A stretch of 64,000 nucleotides of DNA from Streptomyces bicolor. Its GTDB lineage: Bacteria; Actinomycetota; Actinomycetes; Streptomycetales; Streptomycetaceae. Below are positions 17,147 through 26,410 of the stretch, piece after piece. A program made the translations under genes and the position numbers. The stretch is from assembly GCF_000719285.1 (NCBI RefSeq), contig NZ_JOFS01000001.1, positions 310,001-374,000 on the forward strand. Direction: 5' to 3'. Position 1 is the first letter of the stretch. Each line of letters begins with the position of its first letter. The notes under the pieces are model-generated. The model was not told the origin of the DNA, ran no database searches, and worked only from the letters and a program-made list of their open reading frames with translations.

Positions 17147-18295
17147 TCACGCCGACCCCTGCGACGACCGGCGGGCCTCCGCGAACCGCGCATAGCGCTC
17201 GTAGCGCTCGACCCGGCGCCGGTTGGCTCGGCGGAAGCGGCGGGCGACCAGGCGGGCCAGGTCGGCGGCGCCGACCATGCCGGCCTCGGGGCCGAGCTGG
17301 GCCCGGGCGATACGCGCCTCGGGGCGGTAGCCGCGGCCGGTGAGATGGCGCTTGAAGGCATCCCGCGCGGGGCCGATCAGCAGGTCGTCGGCGGCCGAGA
17401 CGCCACCGCCGATGACGAAGCAGGACGGGTCCAGGGCGGCCGCGAGGTTGGCGATGCCGACGCCGAGCCACTGGCCGATGTCCTGCAGCAGCTCGATGCA
17501 CATGGCGTCGCCGTCGCGGGCCAGCTCGGTGATCATCGGGCCGGTGATGTCGCCGATCTGACCCTTGACGTGCTCGATGATCCCGTACGCCACGGGCGAG
17601 TCCGCGGCGGCCAGCTCCTTGGCCTCCCGCACCAGCGCGTTGCCGGAGCTGTACTGCTCCCAGCAGCCGCGGTTGCCGCACGGGCAGCGGTGCCCGCCGG
17701 GGACCACCTGCATATGCCCGAACTCGCCCGCGACGCCGTACTTGCCTCGCTTGACCTGGCCGTCCTCGAGGATCGCGCCGCCGATGCCGGTGCCCAGCGT
17801 GATCATGACGAGGTGGTCCTCGCCGCGGCCGGCGCCGAAGCGCCACTCCGCCCAGGCGGCAGTGTTCGCGTCGTTGTCCACCAGGACGGGGACCGCGAGG
17901 CGGCCGGCGATGCGGTCCCGGAGGGGTTCGTTGCGCCAGGACAGGTGGGGCGCGAACAGGACGCGGTTGCGGTCGGCGTCGACCCAGCCGGCCGCTCCGA
18001 TGCCGACGGCGTGCACGTCGTGGCGGTCGGACAGGTCCAGGACGAGTTCGACGATCGTGTCCTCGACGACCTTCGGGCTCTTGGACTTGTCCGGGGTCTC
18101 CGTGCGGAGCTTCTCCAGGATGTTGCCGTCGGCGTCTACGACGCCCGCCATGACTTTCGTGCCGCCGATGTCGATGCCAACCGTTGGCACACGCGGTGCC
18201 GACAGGTGTGAGCGGCGCTCTCTGGGGCCCACCGTCCGGAGAACGGGGGCCCGTCGGGAGCCGATGGGGGCGGTGAAGTCGCGGTAGGTGCTCAT
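17147..18295 (-). CDS. ROK-family sugar kinase (glucokinase-like)
   Basis: 382 residues from the ATG at 18295; the frame extends to 18358 but that start lacks a ribosome-binding site. ROK features are the ATP-binding GIDIGGTKVMAGVVD segment, VDNDANTAAWAEW (catalytic Asp), the TLGTGIGGAI loop, EFGHM and the structural zinc motif CPCGNRGCWE. It likely phosphorylates glucose or a related hexose. The N- and C-terminal extensions of about 35 and 25 residues are longer than in GlkA. It is followed at 2 bp by the membrane protein gene. Confidence 0.88.
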   Translation of the reverse strand: MSTYRDFTAPIGSRRAPVLRTVGPRERRSHLSAPRVPTVGIDIGGTKVMAGVVDADGNILEKLRTETPDKSKSPKVVEDTIVELVLDLSDRHDVHAVGIGAAGWVDADRNRVLFAPHLSWRNEPLRDRIAGRLAVPVLVDNDANTAAWAEWRFGAGRGEDHLVMITLGTGIGGAILEDGQVKRGKYGVAGEFGHMQVVPGGHRCPCGNRGCWEQYSSGNALVREAKELAAADSPVAYGIIEHVKGQIGDITGPMITELARDGDAMCIELLQDIGQWLGVGIANLAAALDPSCFVIGGGVSAADDLLIGPARDAFKRHLTGRGYRPEARIARAQLGPEAGMVGAADLARLVARRFRRANRRRVERYERYARFAEARRSSQGSA

Positions 18296-18502
18296 CGCCG
18301 CCGATTCTGCCTCACCGTCGGGATGAGTGCCGTACGGGGGAACAATGGGGTGGTTCATGACGTACGCCGTCTACAGCTTGTATGTGGCTGGTCGCGCCCA
18401 CGCGGCGGAGCCGCAAATCGATACAGCCCCGCGCCCCTCACGGCGCTGCGGTCCCCGACGTCGAGTCGCATTGTCCGGACATTGCGACGAACCAGAGCGC
18501 GG

Positions 18503-19267
18503 TCACGACCGTACAAGCAACTGGAACTCGAACGAGTAGCGGCTCGGCCGGTACGTGTGCGTGCCGTACTCCACCGCTCGGCCCGTGTCGTCGAACGTCA
18601 CGCGCTGCATGGTGAGCAGCGGGGCACCCTCCTCCTCAGCGAGGCGTTCGGCCTCGGCGGCGGTGGCCGCGCGGGCGCCGATGGTCTGGCGGGCGCTGTG
18701 CAGGGTGATCCCGGCGGCGCGCATCAGGCGGTAGAGACCGGTGGCCTCCAGCTGTGCGGTGTCCAGGTCGATCAGGGCGGGCGGCAGGTAGTTGCACAGG
18801 TACGCCATCGGCTCGCCGTGCGCGAGGCGCAGCCGCTCGATCCGGTGCACGTCGCTGTCCTCGGCCACCCCGAGCGCGGCCGCGACCTCGGCGGACGCGG
18901 GGACGACGGTGTTGACGATCACCTTGGTCGCCGGGCGCTGGCCGGCCGACTCCAGGTCGTCGTAGAGGCTGCTGAGCTCCAGCGGCCGCTTGACCTGGCT
19001 GTGCACGACCTGCGTCCCGACGCCTCGGCGGCGCACCAGGAGGCCCTTGTCGACGAGCGACTGGATGGCCTGGCGGACGGTCGGCCGGGACAGGCCGAGG
19101 CGTGCGGCGAGTTCGATCTCGTTGCCCAGCAGGCTGCCGGGGGTGAGCGCTCCGTGCTCGATCGCGGCCTCGAGCTGTTGTGACAGCTGGAAGTACAACG
19201 GCACCGGACTGCTCCGGTCCACACTGAGCTCGAGTTCCACGGTCGGGTCCACTTCTGGTTTCGGCAC
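18503..19267 (-). CDS. GntR/HutC-family transcriptional regulator
   Basis: 254 residues from a GTG at 19267. Residues about 15-85 form the GntR winged helix-turn-helix, including NEIELAARLGLSRPTVRQAIQ. Residues about 95-250 form the UTRA ligand domain of the HutC type, with the usual MAYLCNYLP and closing RPSRYSFEFQLL segments. The regulator is divergent from the Gfo/Idh oxidoreductase gene across about 100 bp, so it may control that gene and itself in response to a sugar or inositol-like ligand. No clear ribosome-binding site precedes the start. Confidence 0.9.
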   Translation of the reverse strand: MPKPEVDPTVELELSVDRSSPVPLYFQLSQQLEAAIEHGALTPGSLLGNEIELAARLGLSRPTVRQAIQSLVDKGLLVRRRGVGTQVVHSQVKRPLELSSLYDDLESAGQRPATKVIVNTVVPASAEVAAALGVAEDSDVHRIERLRLAHGEPMAYLCNYLPPALIDLDTAQLEATGLYRLMRAAGITLHSARQTIGARAATAAEAERLAEEEGAPLLTMQRVTFDDTGRAVEYGTHTYRPSRYSFEFQLLVRS

Positions 19268-19369
19268 GGGCCGAGCGTAGCTCTACGCGTTGTTGACGGG
19301 AAGTAGTGTAGTTCGGTTGTCCTGACATATGCATTGACAGCGTACGTGCTGAACCCGCACTTTGTTTCC

Positions 19370-20392
19370 ATGCGCATCGGGGTCATCGGTACGGGCCGTA
19401 TCGGCACGATTCACGCCAACACGCTCAGCCGCCACCGCGACGTCGGCTCCCTGATCCTCACGGACGCCGACGGCGCCCGGGCCCAGGCGCTGGCGCACCG
19501 GTTGGGCGAGACGGCGGCGCCCGGGGTGGACGAGATCTTCAGGTGGGGCGTGGACGCTGTGGTGATCACCACAGCGACGTCGGCCCATGCCGAACTGATC
19601 GGTCGGGCAGCACGGTCGGGGCTTCCGGTGTTCTGCGAGAAGCCCATAGCACTCGATCTGCCGGGCACGCTGCACGCGATCGGCGAGGTGGAGACGGCCG
19701 GGACGATTCTGCAGATGGGCTTCCAGCGCCGCTTCGACGCGGGGTACATGGGCGCGCGCGAGGCGGTGCGCTCGGGGCGGCTCGGGCGCCTGCACACGGT
19801 GCGGGCGCTGAGCAGCGACCAGGCGCCGCCGCCGGCCTCGTGGCTGCCGCTGTCCGGTGGGCTGTACCGGGACGCGCTGATCCACGACTTCGACGTGCTG
19901 CGCTGGGTGACCGGGCGCGAGGTCGTCGACGTGTACGCGGCCGGGTCGGACGCCGGGCCCGCGATGTTCCGTGAGGCCGGCGACGTCGACACGGCGGCGG
20001 TGGTGCTCACGCTGGACGACGGCACGCTCGCCACGGCCACGGCGACGCGGCTGAACGGCGCCGGGTACGACGTACGCATGGAGCTGGCCGGGGAGTTGGA
20101 CCAGATCGTGGTCGGGCTGGACGACCGTACGCCGATCGCGTCCACCGAGCCGACCGGGCCGCCCGCGGCGGACAAGCCGTGGTCGGGGTTCCTGGAGCGA
20201 TTCGGGCCGGCGTACGAGGCGGAGCTGAACGCGTTCGTGGAGGTGGTCCGCGGGGAGCGGGCCAACCCCTGCGACGGGCGGGAGGCCCTGCAGGCGCTGC
20301 GGATCTCGGAGGCGTGCGAGGTGTCGAGGCGCGAGCGAAGACCGGTCGCGCTCGCGGAGATCGCGGGCGGGTCTCCGACCCCGGCGCTGTGA
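19370..20392 (+). CDS. Gfo/Idh/MocA-family NAD(P)-dependent oxidoreductase (inositol dehydrogenase-like)
   Basis: 340 residues from the ATG at 19370. The Rossmann motif GVIGTGRIGTIHA is at the extreme N-terminus. The family signature EKPIALD is near residue 95, and GGLYRDALIHDFD carries the catalytic His/Asp region of inositol 2-dehydrogenase-like enzymes. It oxidises a sugar or polyol with NAD(P). No ribosome-binding site precedes the ATG, and a TTGACA lies about 31 nt upstream, so the message may be leaderless. It is divergent from the GntR gene and near a sugar kinase, fitting a small carbohydrate-use group. Confidence 0.88.
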   Translation: MRIGVIGTGRIGTIHANTLSRHRDVGSLILTDADGARAQALAHRLGETAAPGVDEIFRWGVDAVVITTATSAHAELIGRAARSGLPVFCEKPIALDLPGTLHAIGEVETAGTILQMGFQRRFDAGYMGAREAVRSGRLGRLHTVRALSSDQAPPPASWLPLSGGLYRDALIHDFDVLRWVTGREVVDVYAAGSDAGPAMFREAGDVDTAAVVLTLDDGTLATATATRLNGAGYDVRMELAGELDQIVVGLDDRTPIASTEPTGPPAADKPWSGFLERFGPAYEAELNAFVEVVRGERANPCDGREALQALRISEACEVSRRERRPVALAEIAGGSPTPAL

Positions 20393-20426
20393 AGGGCTGT
20401 CGCACAAGGCCTTGGCACCCGCTCGA

Positions 20427-21608
20427 CTACCAGCGCACCGGCAGACTCCGCATCCCCCGTACCAGCATCCCCGGCAGCCACTCCCCCGGCGGGCCGTCCG
20501 GCGCCAGGTCCGGAGCGCGCTCCAGCAGGGACCGTATCGCCGTACGCGCCTCCAGGCGGGCCAGGGGTGCGCCCAGGCAGAAGTGGATGCCGTGGCCGAA
20601 GGCGACGTGGCTCCGGGTGTCGCGCCGGATGTCGAAGGTGTCGGGAGCGGCATAGCGGCTCGCGTCCCGATTGGCCGCGGTGAGACCGACCATCACCGCT
20701 TCGCCCTTCTCGATGTGGGCGCCGGCGATCTCCAGCGGCTCGGCGGCATACCGGAACGTCGCCGTCTCCACCGGGCCCTCGTAGCGCAGCATCTCCTCCA
20801 CCGCGCCGTCCAGAAGGGTCATGTCCGCGCGCAGGGCGGCGAGTTGGTCGGGGTGGGCCAGCAGGGCGTGGACGCCGCTGGTGATGAGGTTGACCGTGGT
20901 CTCGTGGCCGGCGATCAGCAGGATGAAGGCCATGCCCCGCAGTTCGTCCGGGGAGAGCCGGTCGCCGTCCTCGGCCGTGGTGCGGATCAGGTCGCTCAGC
21001 AGGTCACCGCTCGGGCCGGCGCACCTCTTGTCCTCGATCAGATCGGTGAAGTACGCCCCGAGGCGGGTGAAGGCCTCGACCTCACTGCCCGGGGTGGTGG
21101 GCGCTATCGCCTCCGTCGACATCTTGCGGAACTCCACGCGGTCCATCTCGGGCACGCCCAGCAGTTCGCAGATGACGGTGAGCGGCAGCGGGTGGGCGAA
21201 CGACTCCACGAGGTCGGCGCGGCCCAGCGGCAGCATCGCGTCGAGCAGGCCGTCGGTGATCTGGAGGATCCTCGGGCGCAGTGCCTCCACGCGGCGCATC
21301 GTGAAAGCGCGTGAGATGAGCCCGCGCAGTCGGGTGTGCTGGGGCGGATCGGTGGCCAGCAGGTTCTTCCCGATCAGCTCCTCTTCGAGCGACTTCAGGC
21401 CGATCTTGGCACCGTCCTTGGACAGCCGCTGATCGGCGAGCGCCGCGCGTGCCTCCTCGTGCCCGACGACAAGCCAGACCTCGGACTGCCAGTCGGGCAG
21501 CAGGACCCGGTGTACGGGGCCCCGGTCACGCAGGCGTGCGTACACAGGATGCGGGTTCTCGCGGAACCCCGCTCCCCCGAACTCCCCCAGGTCGATCACT
21601 TCAGCCAT
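20427..21608 (-). CDS. Cytochrome P450
   Basis: 393 residues, normal for a soluble bacterial P450. Conserved parts are the I-helix LLIAGHETTVNL (oxygen-activation Thr), the K-helix EEMLRYEGP with its Glu-x-x-Arg pair, and the heme loop FGHGIHFCLGAPLAR with the thiolate ligand at Cys344. The closest feel is CYP107/CYP105-type enzymes. The gene has a strong GGAAGGGGAGG ribosome-binding site and lies 44 bp from the response-regulator gene, in the same direction. No ferredoxin gene is adjacent and the substrate is unknown. Confidence 0.93.
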   Translation of the reverse strand: MAEVIDLGEFGGAGFRENPHPVYARLRDRGPVHRVLLPDWQSEVWLVVGHEEARAALADQRLSKDGAKIGLKSLEEELIGKNLLATDPPQHTRLRGLISRAFTMRRVEALRPRILQITDGLLDAMLPLGRADLVESFAHPLPLTVICELLGVPEMDRVEFRKMSTEAIAPTTPGSEVEAFTRLGAYFTDLIEDKRCAGPSGDLLSDLIRTTAEDGDRLSPDELRGMAFILLIAGHETTVNLITSGVHALLAHPDQLAALRADMTLLDGAVEEMLRYEGPVETATFRYAAEPLEIAGAHIEKGEAVMVGLTAANRDASRYAAPDTFDIRRDTRSHVAFGHGIHFCLGAPLARLEARTAIRSLLERAPDLAPDGPPGEWLPGMLVRGMRSLPVRW

Positions 21609-21652
21609 GCCCCTCCCCTTCCCACCACACCGACAACGCGCGGGAAAGCCCG

Positions 21653-22342
21653 CTAGTGCCCGTCGTCCTCCAGTTCCTCCAGTTCCTCCAGAAGTCCCGC
21701 GTCGTAGGCCAACAAGGCGATCTGCACACGGTTGTTGAGGTCGAGCTTGGCCAGGACGCGGGAGACATGGGTCTTGACGGTGGCGACGCTCATGAACAGC
21801 TCCGCGGCGATCTCGGCGTTGGACAGGCCCCGGCCCACCGCGACGGCGACCTCGCGCTCGCGGTCGTTGAGTACGGCGAGCCGCTCACGCGCGCGCGTGC
21901 GGCGGGTGTCGGCGGCGGTACCGGCCGCGTGGTCCATCAACTGGCGTGTCACGGTGGGCGACAGGACCGGGTCGCCGGCCGCGACACGGCGCACGGCGTC
22001 GACGATCTCGGCGGGCGGGGTGTCCTTGAGCACGAACCCGGCGGCTCCGGCGCGCAGGGCGCGCAGCACCTGCTCGTCGGCGTGGAAGGTGGTCAGCAGC
22101 ACGACCTGCGGGGCGTCCTTCCTGCCGCGCAGCCGCTCGGTGGCCGTGAGCCCGTCGACCGAGGGCATCCGGATGTCCATCAGGACCACGTCGGGGCGGG
22201 TGCGGTCGACCAGCGTCTCGACCTCGGCGCCGTCGGCCGCCTCTCCGACGATCTCGATGTCGTCGGCGCCGCCCAGCATGAAGGACAGTCCGGCCCTGAC
22301 CAACGGGTCGTCGTCGACGAGGAGGAGTCTGATCGCAGTCAT
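21653..22342 (-). CDS. NarL/LuxR-family response regulator
   Basis: 229 residues. The receiver domain has the acidic pocket at Asp10-Asp12, phosphoacceptor Asp56 in VVLMDIRMP and the conserved Lys in VLKDTPP. A C-terminal LuxR-type helix-turn-helix follows (LNDREREVAVAVGRGLSNAEIA). It likely partners the histidine kinase encoded upstream at 22620-23867, from which it is separated by about 277 bp carrying a tandem repeat. The C-terminus ends in an unusual Glu/Leu-rich tail (LLEELEELEDD). Confidence 0.92.
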   Translation of the reverse strand: MTAIRLLLVDDDPLVRAGLSFMLGGADDIEIVGEAADGAEVETLVDRTRPDVVLMDIRMPSVDGLTATERLRGRKDAPQVVLLTTFHADEQVLRALRAGAAGFVLKDTPPAEIVDAVRRVAAGDPVLSPTVTRQLMDHAAGTAADTRRTRARERLAVLNDREREVAVAVGRGLSNAEIAAELFMSVATVKTHVSRVLAKLDLNNRVQIALLAYDAGLLEELEELEDDGH

Positions 22343-22442
22343 GTGCCTTACGTAATCACGGTTGTACGGCGTGGCGGTGCCGGACGGGGTGGAGTGTGGC
22401 CCTCCGGCACACGAGGTGGTCCCGGTAATCCCGTGACACTCA

Positions 22443-22532
22443 CGCGCGCGTGGAGCCGGAGACGCACAAGCATGGATCCGGAGACCCGCGCGCGTAGATC
22501 CGGAAACGGACGCGCGCGTGGATCAAGAGACG
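22443..22532. repeat. Imperfect ~22-bp tandem repeat between kinase and regulator genes
   Basis: Units of about 22-24 bp resembling CGCGCGCGTGGATCCGGAGA begin at 22443, about 22463, 22487 and 22511. The second copy is degenerate. The array lies in the 277-bp gap between the histidine kinase and its response regulator. CGCGCG cores could fold or bind a protein. No reading frame is supported across it. Confidence 0.6.
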
Positions 22533-22619
22533 CACGCGCGGGTGGCTCGGGAACCGCCGGTCCGGCGACAGCCCCCGCCCAGTCGGCCATTGGGCACCGC
22601 TCGGCCGGACCACCTGGCG

Positions 22620-23867
22620 TCACCCCCACGGCAGCCAAGCCCGCACCTCGAATCCCCCGTCCGCGGCCGGCCCGTGTTCCAGCCGGCCGCCCGTCAGCGT
22701 GGCCCGTTCCGTCAGGCCGATCAGGCCCTGTCCGGAGCCGGGCACATGCGGAACCTCGCCCTCGGGCGGGGGATTGCGGACCGCCACGGACAGGCCCTCG
22801 CCGGGCGCGCCGGTCACCGTCACCGTGACCTCGGTGCCGGGGGCGTGCTTGCGGGCATTGGTCAGGCCTTCCTGGGCGATGCGGTAGGCGGTGCGGCCGA
22901 CGGAGGCGGGCACGGTGGCGGGGTCGGTGACGCGCTGGTCGAGGGTGACCTTCATGCCGGCCTCGCGGGACTCGGTGACCAGCGCCTCCAGCGCCGCGAG
23001 GGTCGGCTGCGGGCGGCCGCCGTCATCGGGTTCGGCCGCCCGCAGCACGCCGATGATCTCCCGCAGGTCCTGGAGGGCCTCGTGGGCGCTCTCCCGGATC
23101 ACGCCGGCCGCCCGCGCGATCTCCTCGCGGGGCGCGTCGGGCCGGAACTCCAGCGCGCCCGCGTGCACGCTGAGCAGGGTCAGCCGGTGGGCGAGGACGT
23201 CGTGCATCTCCCGGGCGATGGCCTCACGGGCGAGCCGCTGCGCCTGCTCGGCACGCAGCCGCGCCTCCGTCTCCGCGCGCCGGGCACGGTCGCGCAGGCT
23301 CAGCATGAGCTGCCGTTTGGAGCGTACGAACATGCCCCAGCCGACCACCGTGACGGTCAGCAGCGAAGCGAGGGCGACCGCCCAGGGGTACGACAGGTCG
23401 GGCTCGGGGCGCAACAGGAAGTACACCGGGTTCAGCACGGCGTACGTCCCGGCCACCCACGCCACGTACCGGAAGGGCCGGTGCACGGCGAGCGTGAACA
23501 GGGCGACCAGGCTGGCGCCGCCCGCGGTGCTCGATGCCAGGGAGACCGGGACCATCGCGGCGGCGAACCCGACCGGCCAGCGGCGCCGCAGCCACACCGC
23601 GGCGCAGGAGAGCGCGCCGAGCAGCTGGTCGAAGGCGGCGTAGCCGTCGGGAAGGTTCTCGTCCTCGATCGTGTCGGCGGCCAGCAGACCGACGAACACG
23701 GCGATGAGGAAGCAGGAGAAGTCGACCACCCAGTCGCGTGCGGTGCGCCGGGGCCGCCGCCCGGAGCGCTCGGGGTCGAGGTCGAATTCCTTGATCAGGG
23801 CCGAGGGCAGCAGCCAGCGCCGCCCCGCGAACGCCTGCGGTGCGGACACCTGGTTGTCACCACTCAC
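22620..23867 (-). CDS. Two-component sensor histidine kinase (HisKA_3/NarX-like)
   Basis: About 415 residues. The GTG at 23867 is chosen; a TTG at 23876 is in frame. TAGATT lies 7-8 bp upstream of the GTG, so the message could be leaderless. The N-terminal half has four or five transmembrane segments, then a short coiled region (RDRARRAETEARLRAEQAQR). The HisKA_3 dimerisation box EMHDVLAHRL carries the phosphoryl His. The ATPase domain ends with VRNPPPEG and GSGQGLIGLTERA. It signals to the NarL-type regulator encoded next. Confidence 0.9.
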   Translation of the reverse strand: MSGDNQVSAPQAFAGRRWLLPSALIKEFDLDPERSGRRPRRTARDWVVDFSCFLIAVFVGLLAADTIEDENLPDGYAAFDQLLGALSCAAVWLRRRWPVGFAAAMVPVSLASSTAGGASLVALFTLAVHRPFRYVAWVAGTYAVLNPVYFLLRPEPDLSYPWAVALASLLTVTVVGWGMFVRSKRQLMLSLRDRARRAETEARLRAEQAQRLAREAIAREMHDVLAHRLTLLSVHAGALEFRPDAPREEIARAAGVIRESAHEALQDLREIIGVLRAAEPDDGGRPQPTLAALEALVTESREAGMKVTLDQRVTDPATVPASVGRTAYRIAQEGLTNARKHAPGTEVTVTVTGAPGEGLSVAVRNPPPEGEVPHVPGSGQGLIGLTERATLTGGRLEHGPAADGGFEVRAWLPWG

Positions 23868-24045
23868 GGTCGACAAATCTACGCAGTGCCGGGCCCCGAC
23901 GTGGCCCCGCGCGCGTGATCGACGACCAAAGTCGCGGCATCACCGACCTTGGTCGCTGCGAGCCGGCCGGAACGTGGACTTCCGTCGCACATGGCTCGCC
24001 CCGCGGCCGATTGGCGTGGGGGGTCCGCGGGGCGAGAGTCATGGC

Positions 24046-24246
24046 ATGAAGCAGTTGCTGGAGTTCCTCGGAGTCATCGCCCTGGCACAGGGCGTCGTAG
24101 GCCTGGTGAACGAGTTCACCGACTGGAACTGGGGCCTCGTGCAGGGACTCGACTTCTTCGACGGCTTCGAGATCTACGCGAGCGTCGCACTGCTCGTGCT
24201 GGCGTTCGCGCTGTTCGCCGCCGCCGAGAGCCGGAAGTCCGGCTGA
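24046..24246 (+). CDS. Small membrane protein, 66 aa
   Basis: The ATG at 24046 opens a 66-residue frame with two hydrophobic stretches, LLEFLGVIALAQGVVGLV near the N-terminus and EIYASVALLVLAFALFAAA near the C-terminus, flanking an acidic DWNWGLVQGLDFFDGFE turn. It is likely a two-pass inner-membrane protein. Function is unknown. The ribosome-binding site is weak. It is divergent from the histidine kinase gene and convergent with the RNase gene. Confidence 0.7.
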   Translation: MKQLLEFLGVIALAQGVVGLVNEFTDWNWGLVQGLDFFDGFEIYASVALLVLAFALFAAAESRKSG

Positions 24247-24307
24247 GCGCGGACCGGACTCCCGGCTGTTGGCGCCGTTCCTCGGCGTCGATCGTCGTCC
24301 AGCAGGC

Positions 24308-24694
24308 TCAGCAGCCGTAGTTGATCAGGTCGAACGACGCGTAGTGGTCGGCCGTGTAGTAGTCCTCCTGGTTTTCCTCACCGGTGACGATCCGGCGAGC
24401 TCCGCGCGTGGAGGAGCCAGGCGTGATGACCGTGTACTCGTGGTAGTACCCGGACGGCTGGCTGGGCAGGATGCGTTCCCGGTTCTGGAAGACGGTGCCG
24501 TCCTGCGAGAACGGGTAGGGGCCGCCCTGCTCGATCAGCTCCAGCGTGTCGTAGGCCTGCGAGGGCAGGTCGCTGTAGCAGATACTGCCGACCGCGGCGG
24601 CCGCCGGGGTCGCCGTGACGGTGCCTCCGACGAGGAGGGCGGACAGGACGGCGGCTGCGGCGCCGATGCGGGTGATTCGTGGGGGGAATCTCAT
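24308..24694 (-). CDS. Secreted guanyl-specific ribonuclease, RNase Sa family
   Basis: 128 residues with a clear signal peptide (RITRIGAAAAVLSALLVGG, cleavage near ATPAAAA) and a mature domain of about 95 residues. The mature part closely follows RNase Sa: SQDGTVFQNRE, then GYYHEYTVITPG with the catalytic Glu, TRGARRI with the phosphate-binding Arg and DYYTADHYASF with the catalytic His. The two Cys residues that form the single disulfide of RNase Sa are present at the start and end of the domain. It cleaves RNA 3' of guanosine outside the cell. No barstar-like inhibitor gene is adjacent. Confidence 0.93.
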   Translation of the reverse strand: MRFPPRITRIGAAAAVLSALLVGGTVTATPAAAAVGSICYSDLPSQAYDTLELIEQGGPYPFSQDGTVFQNRERILPSQPSGYYHEYTVITPGSSTRGARRIVTGEENQEDYYTADHYASFDLINYGC

Positions 24695-24849
24695 GACTTC
24701 ATGATGACGCGCGTAGACAGTGGCATGTCAATGACAACGATGGAGAATTTCCCGGCAAGTCCGATGAGTTTTCGGGAAGTTAACGTGTGCCCCGGCGTTC
24801 TCACCCGATCTCCATGAGGAGGCCGTGCGAGAACGCCGGCGAAGGGTGA

Positions 24850-25476
24850 TCACGCGTTCTCGGGGAGTCCGAACGTGCCGTAGTCGGGGCGTCCCGCCAG
24901 GTGGTACGAGTGGATGGCGACGCCCTTGCTCGTGGTGCGGCCGGCGGTGAGCTCGAACTTGGTGGGCACGGCACCCTCCGCGAACAGACGGTGACCCGTG
25001 CCGAGCACTACCGGGAACGTCAGCAGGTGAAGGGTGTCGATGAGGTCATGGGCCAGCAGCGACCTGACGAGGGCGCCGCTGCCGTGGATCTGGAGCTCGC
25101 CGTCGGTGCGCTCCTTGAGGGCGGTGACCTCCTTGGCCAGGTCGCCGCTGATCACAGTGGTTTCGGCCCACTCGGGGTCCGTCAGCGTCGAGGAGACGAC
25201 GTACTTCGGGAGGGCGTTGAGCTTGGACGCGACCGGATCGGCGGGGTCGGTCACCTTCGGCCAGTACGCCGCGAAGATGTCGTACGTACGGCGCCCGAGG
25301 AGGAAGGCTCCCGGGCGCTCGAAGACCTCGTTGATGAACTGGCCGAAGTCTTCGTCGGCGTACGGAAAGACCCAGCCGCCGTGCTCGAAGCCGCCGCGGG
25401 TGTCCTCCTCCCGGCCGCCGGGTGCCTGGTAGACGCCGTCGAGCGTGACGAAGAGGGTGGAGACGAGCTTGCCCAT
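24850..25476 (-). CDS. Dihydrofolate reductase-family (RibD C-terminal-like) protein
   Basis: 208 residues with the RibD_C/DHFR-like fold: a TLFVTLDGVYQAPGG start (substrate loop), an AFLLGRRTYDIFAAYWP motif near residue 58, an IHGSGALVRSLLAHDLIDTLHLLTFPV segment near 130-155 and GTGHRLF. Such proteins are NADPH-dependent reductases of unclear physiological substrate, widespread in streptomycetes. It is divergent from the SDR gene at 25607. Confidence 0.88.
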   Translation of the reverse strand: MGKLVSTLFVTLDGVYQAPGGREEDTRGGFEHGGWVFPYADEDFGQFINEVFERPGAFLLGRRTYDIFAAYWPKVTDPADPVASKLNALPKYVVSSTLTDPEWAETTVISGDLAKEVTALKERTDGELQIHGSGALVRSLLAHDLIDTLHLLTFPVVLGTGHRLFAEGAVPTKFELTAGRTTSKGVAIHSYHLAGRPDYGTFGLPENA

Positions 25477-25606
25477 GAGGAGTGCCTCTTTCCGGGTGTG
25501 CGGTCTTCTGTCATCACCTCAGACCCCGTGCGCACGCGCAACTCATCGGTGCCTCGGTGTCCGTTCGCCGCCAGCACCTCGACGCGCGCGGGGCTGGGAT
25601 GGACCC

Positions 25607-26362
25607 ATGACGACAACCACTTACGAAACCGGAACCCTGCACGGCAGGGCGGCTCTCGTCACCGGCGGCAGCCGGGGCATCGGCGCGGCGACGGCCCTGC
25701 GGCTCGCGCGCGAGGGCGCGGATGTCGCCCTGACCTATGTGAACGACAAGGAGGCGGCCGAGGAGGTGGTACGGGCCGTTCAGGCGCTGGGGCGGCGGGC
25801 CGTGGCCCTGCGGGCGGACGCCGCGGACGCGGACGAGGCGGCCGGCGCGGTGGGGCGTACGGCTGAGGCGCTCGGGGGCCTGGACGTGCTGGTGAACAAC
25901 GCCGGCGTGGGCGTGCTGGGCCCGCTGGAGAGCCTGTCGATCGCGGACGTGGACCGGGTCCTCGCGGTGAACGTCCGCGGCGTCTTCCTGACCTCCCGGG
26001 CGGCGGCCGCGCTGATGGGGGACGGCGGCCGGATCGTCACCATCGGTACGTGCATGACGCAGCGGGTGCCGGGGCCTGGCGGGACGCTGTACGCAATGAG
26101 CAAGTCGGCCCTGATCGGCCTGACGAAGGCCCTGGCACGGGAGCTCGGACCGCGCGGCATCACGGCGAACATCGTCCACCCCGGCCCCATCGACACGGAC
26201 CTGAACCCGGCGGACGGCCCGTACGCGCCGGGTCAGGCGGCGATGACCGCCCTGGGCCGCTTCGGCACGGCCGACGAGGTGGCGGCGACGGTCGCGTACC
26301 TGGCCGGGGCGGACTACGTCACGGGAGCGGAGTTCGCCGTGGACGGAGGTCACGCGGCGTAG
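25607..26362 (+). CDS. Short-chain dehydrogenase/reductase
   Basis: 251 residues from the ATG at 25607. Classical SDR motifs are TGGSRGIGAA (cofactor binding), NNAGVG, the catalytic Tyr/Lys pair in GTLYAMSKSAL, and a HPGPIDTDLNP segment typical of FabG-like reductases. An Arg after the glycine motif suggests NADPH preference. Substrate unknown; it does not belong to the adjacent purine genes in any obvious way. The usual catalytic Ser position reads Thr/Cys here (IGTCMT), a possible variation. Confidence 0.9.
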   Translation: MTTTTYETGTLHGRAALVTGGSRGIGAATALRLAREGADVALTYVNDKEAAEEVVRAVQALGRRAVALRADAADADEAAGAVGRTAEALGGLDVLVNNAGVGVLGPLESLSIADVDRVLAVNVRGVFLTSRAAAALMGDGGRIVTIGTCMTQRVPGPGGTLYAMSKSALIGLTKALARELGPRGITANIVHPGPIDTDLNPADGPYAPGQAAMTALGRFGTADEVAATVAYLAGADYVTGAEFAVDGGHAA

Positions 26363-26410
26363 GCCTCCGGCGGTTGAGCCGAATACGGTGCGGGTGAGTG
26401 GGGGTGACCG

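Noticed and set aside
24308..24694. Interbacterial toxin-immunity pair based on the RNase
   Set aside because: It is a classic secreted RNase Sa with signal peptide and no barstar-like immunity gene or delivery domain.
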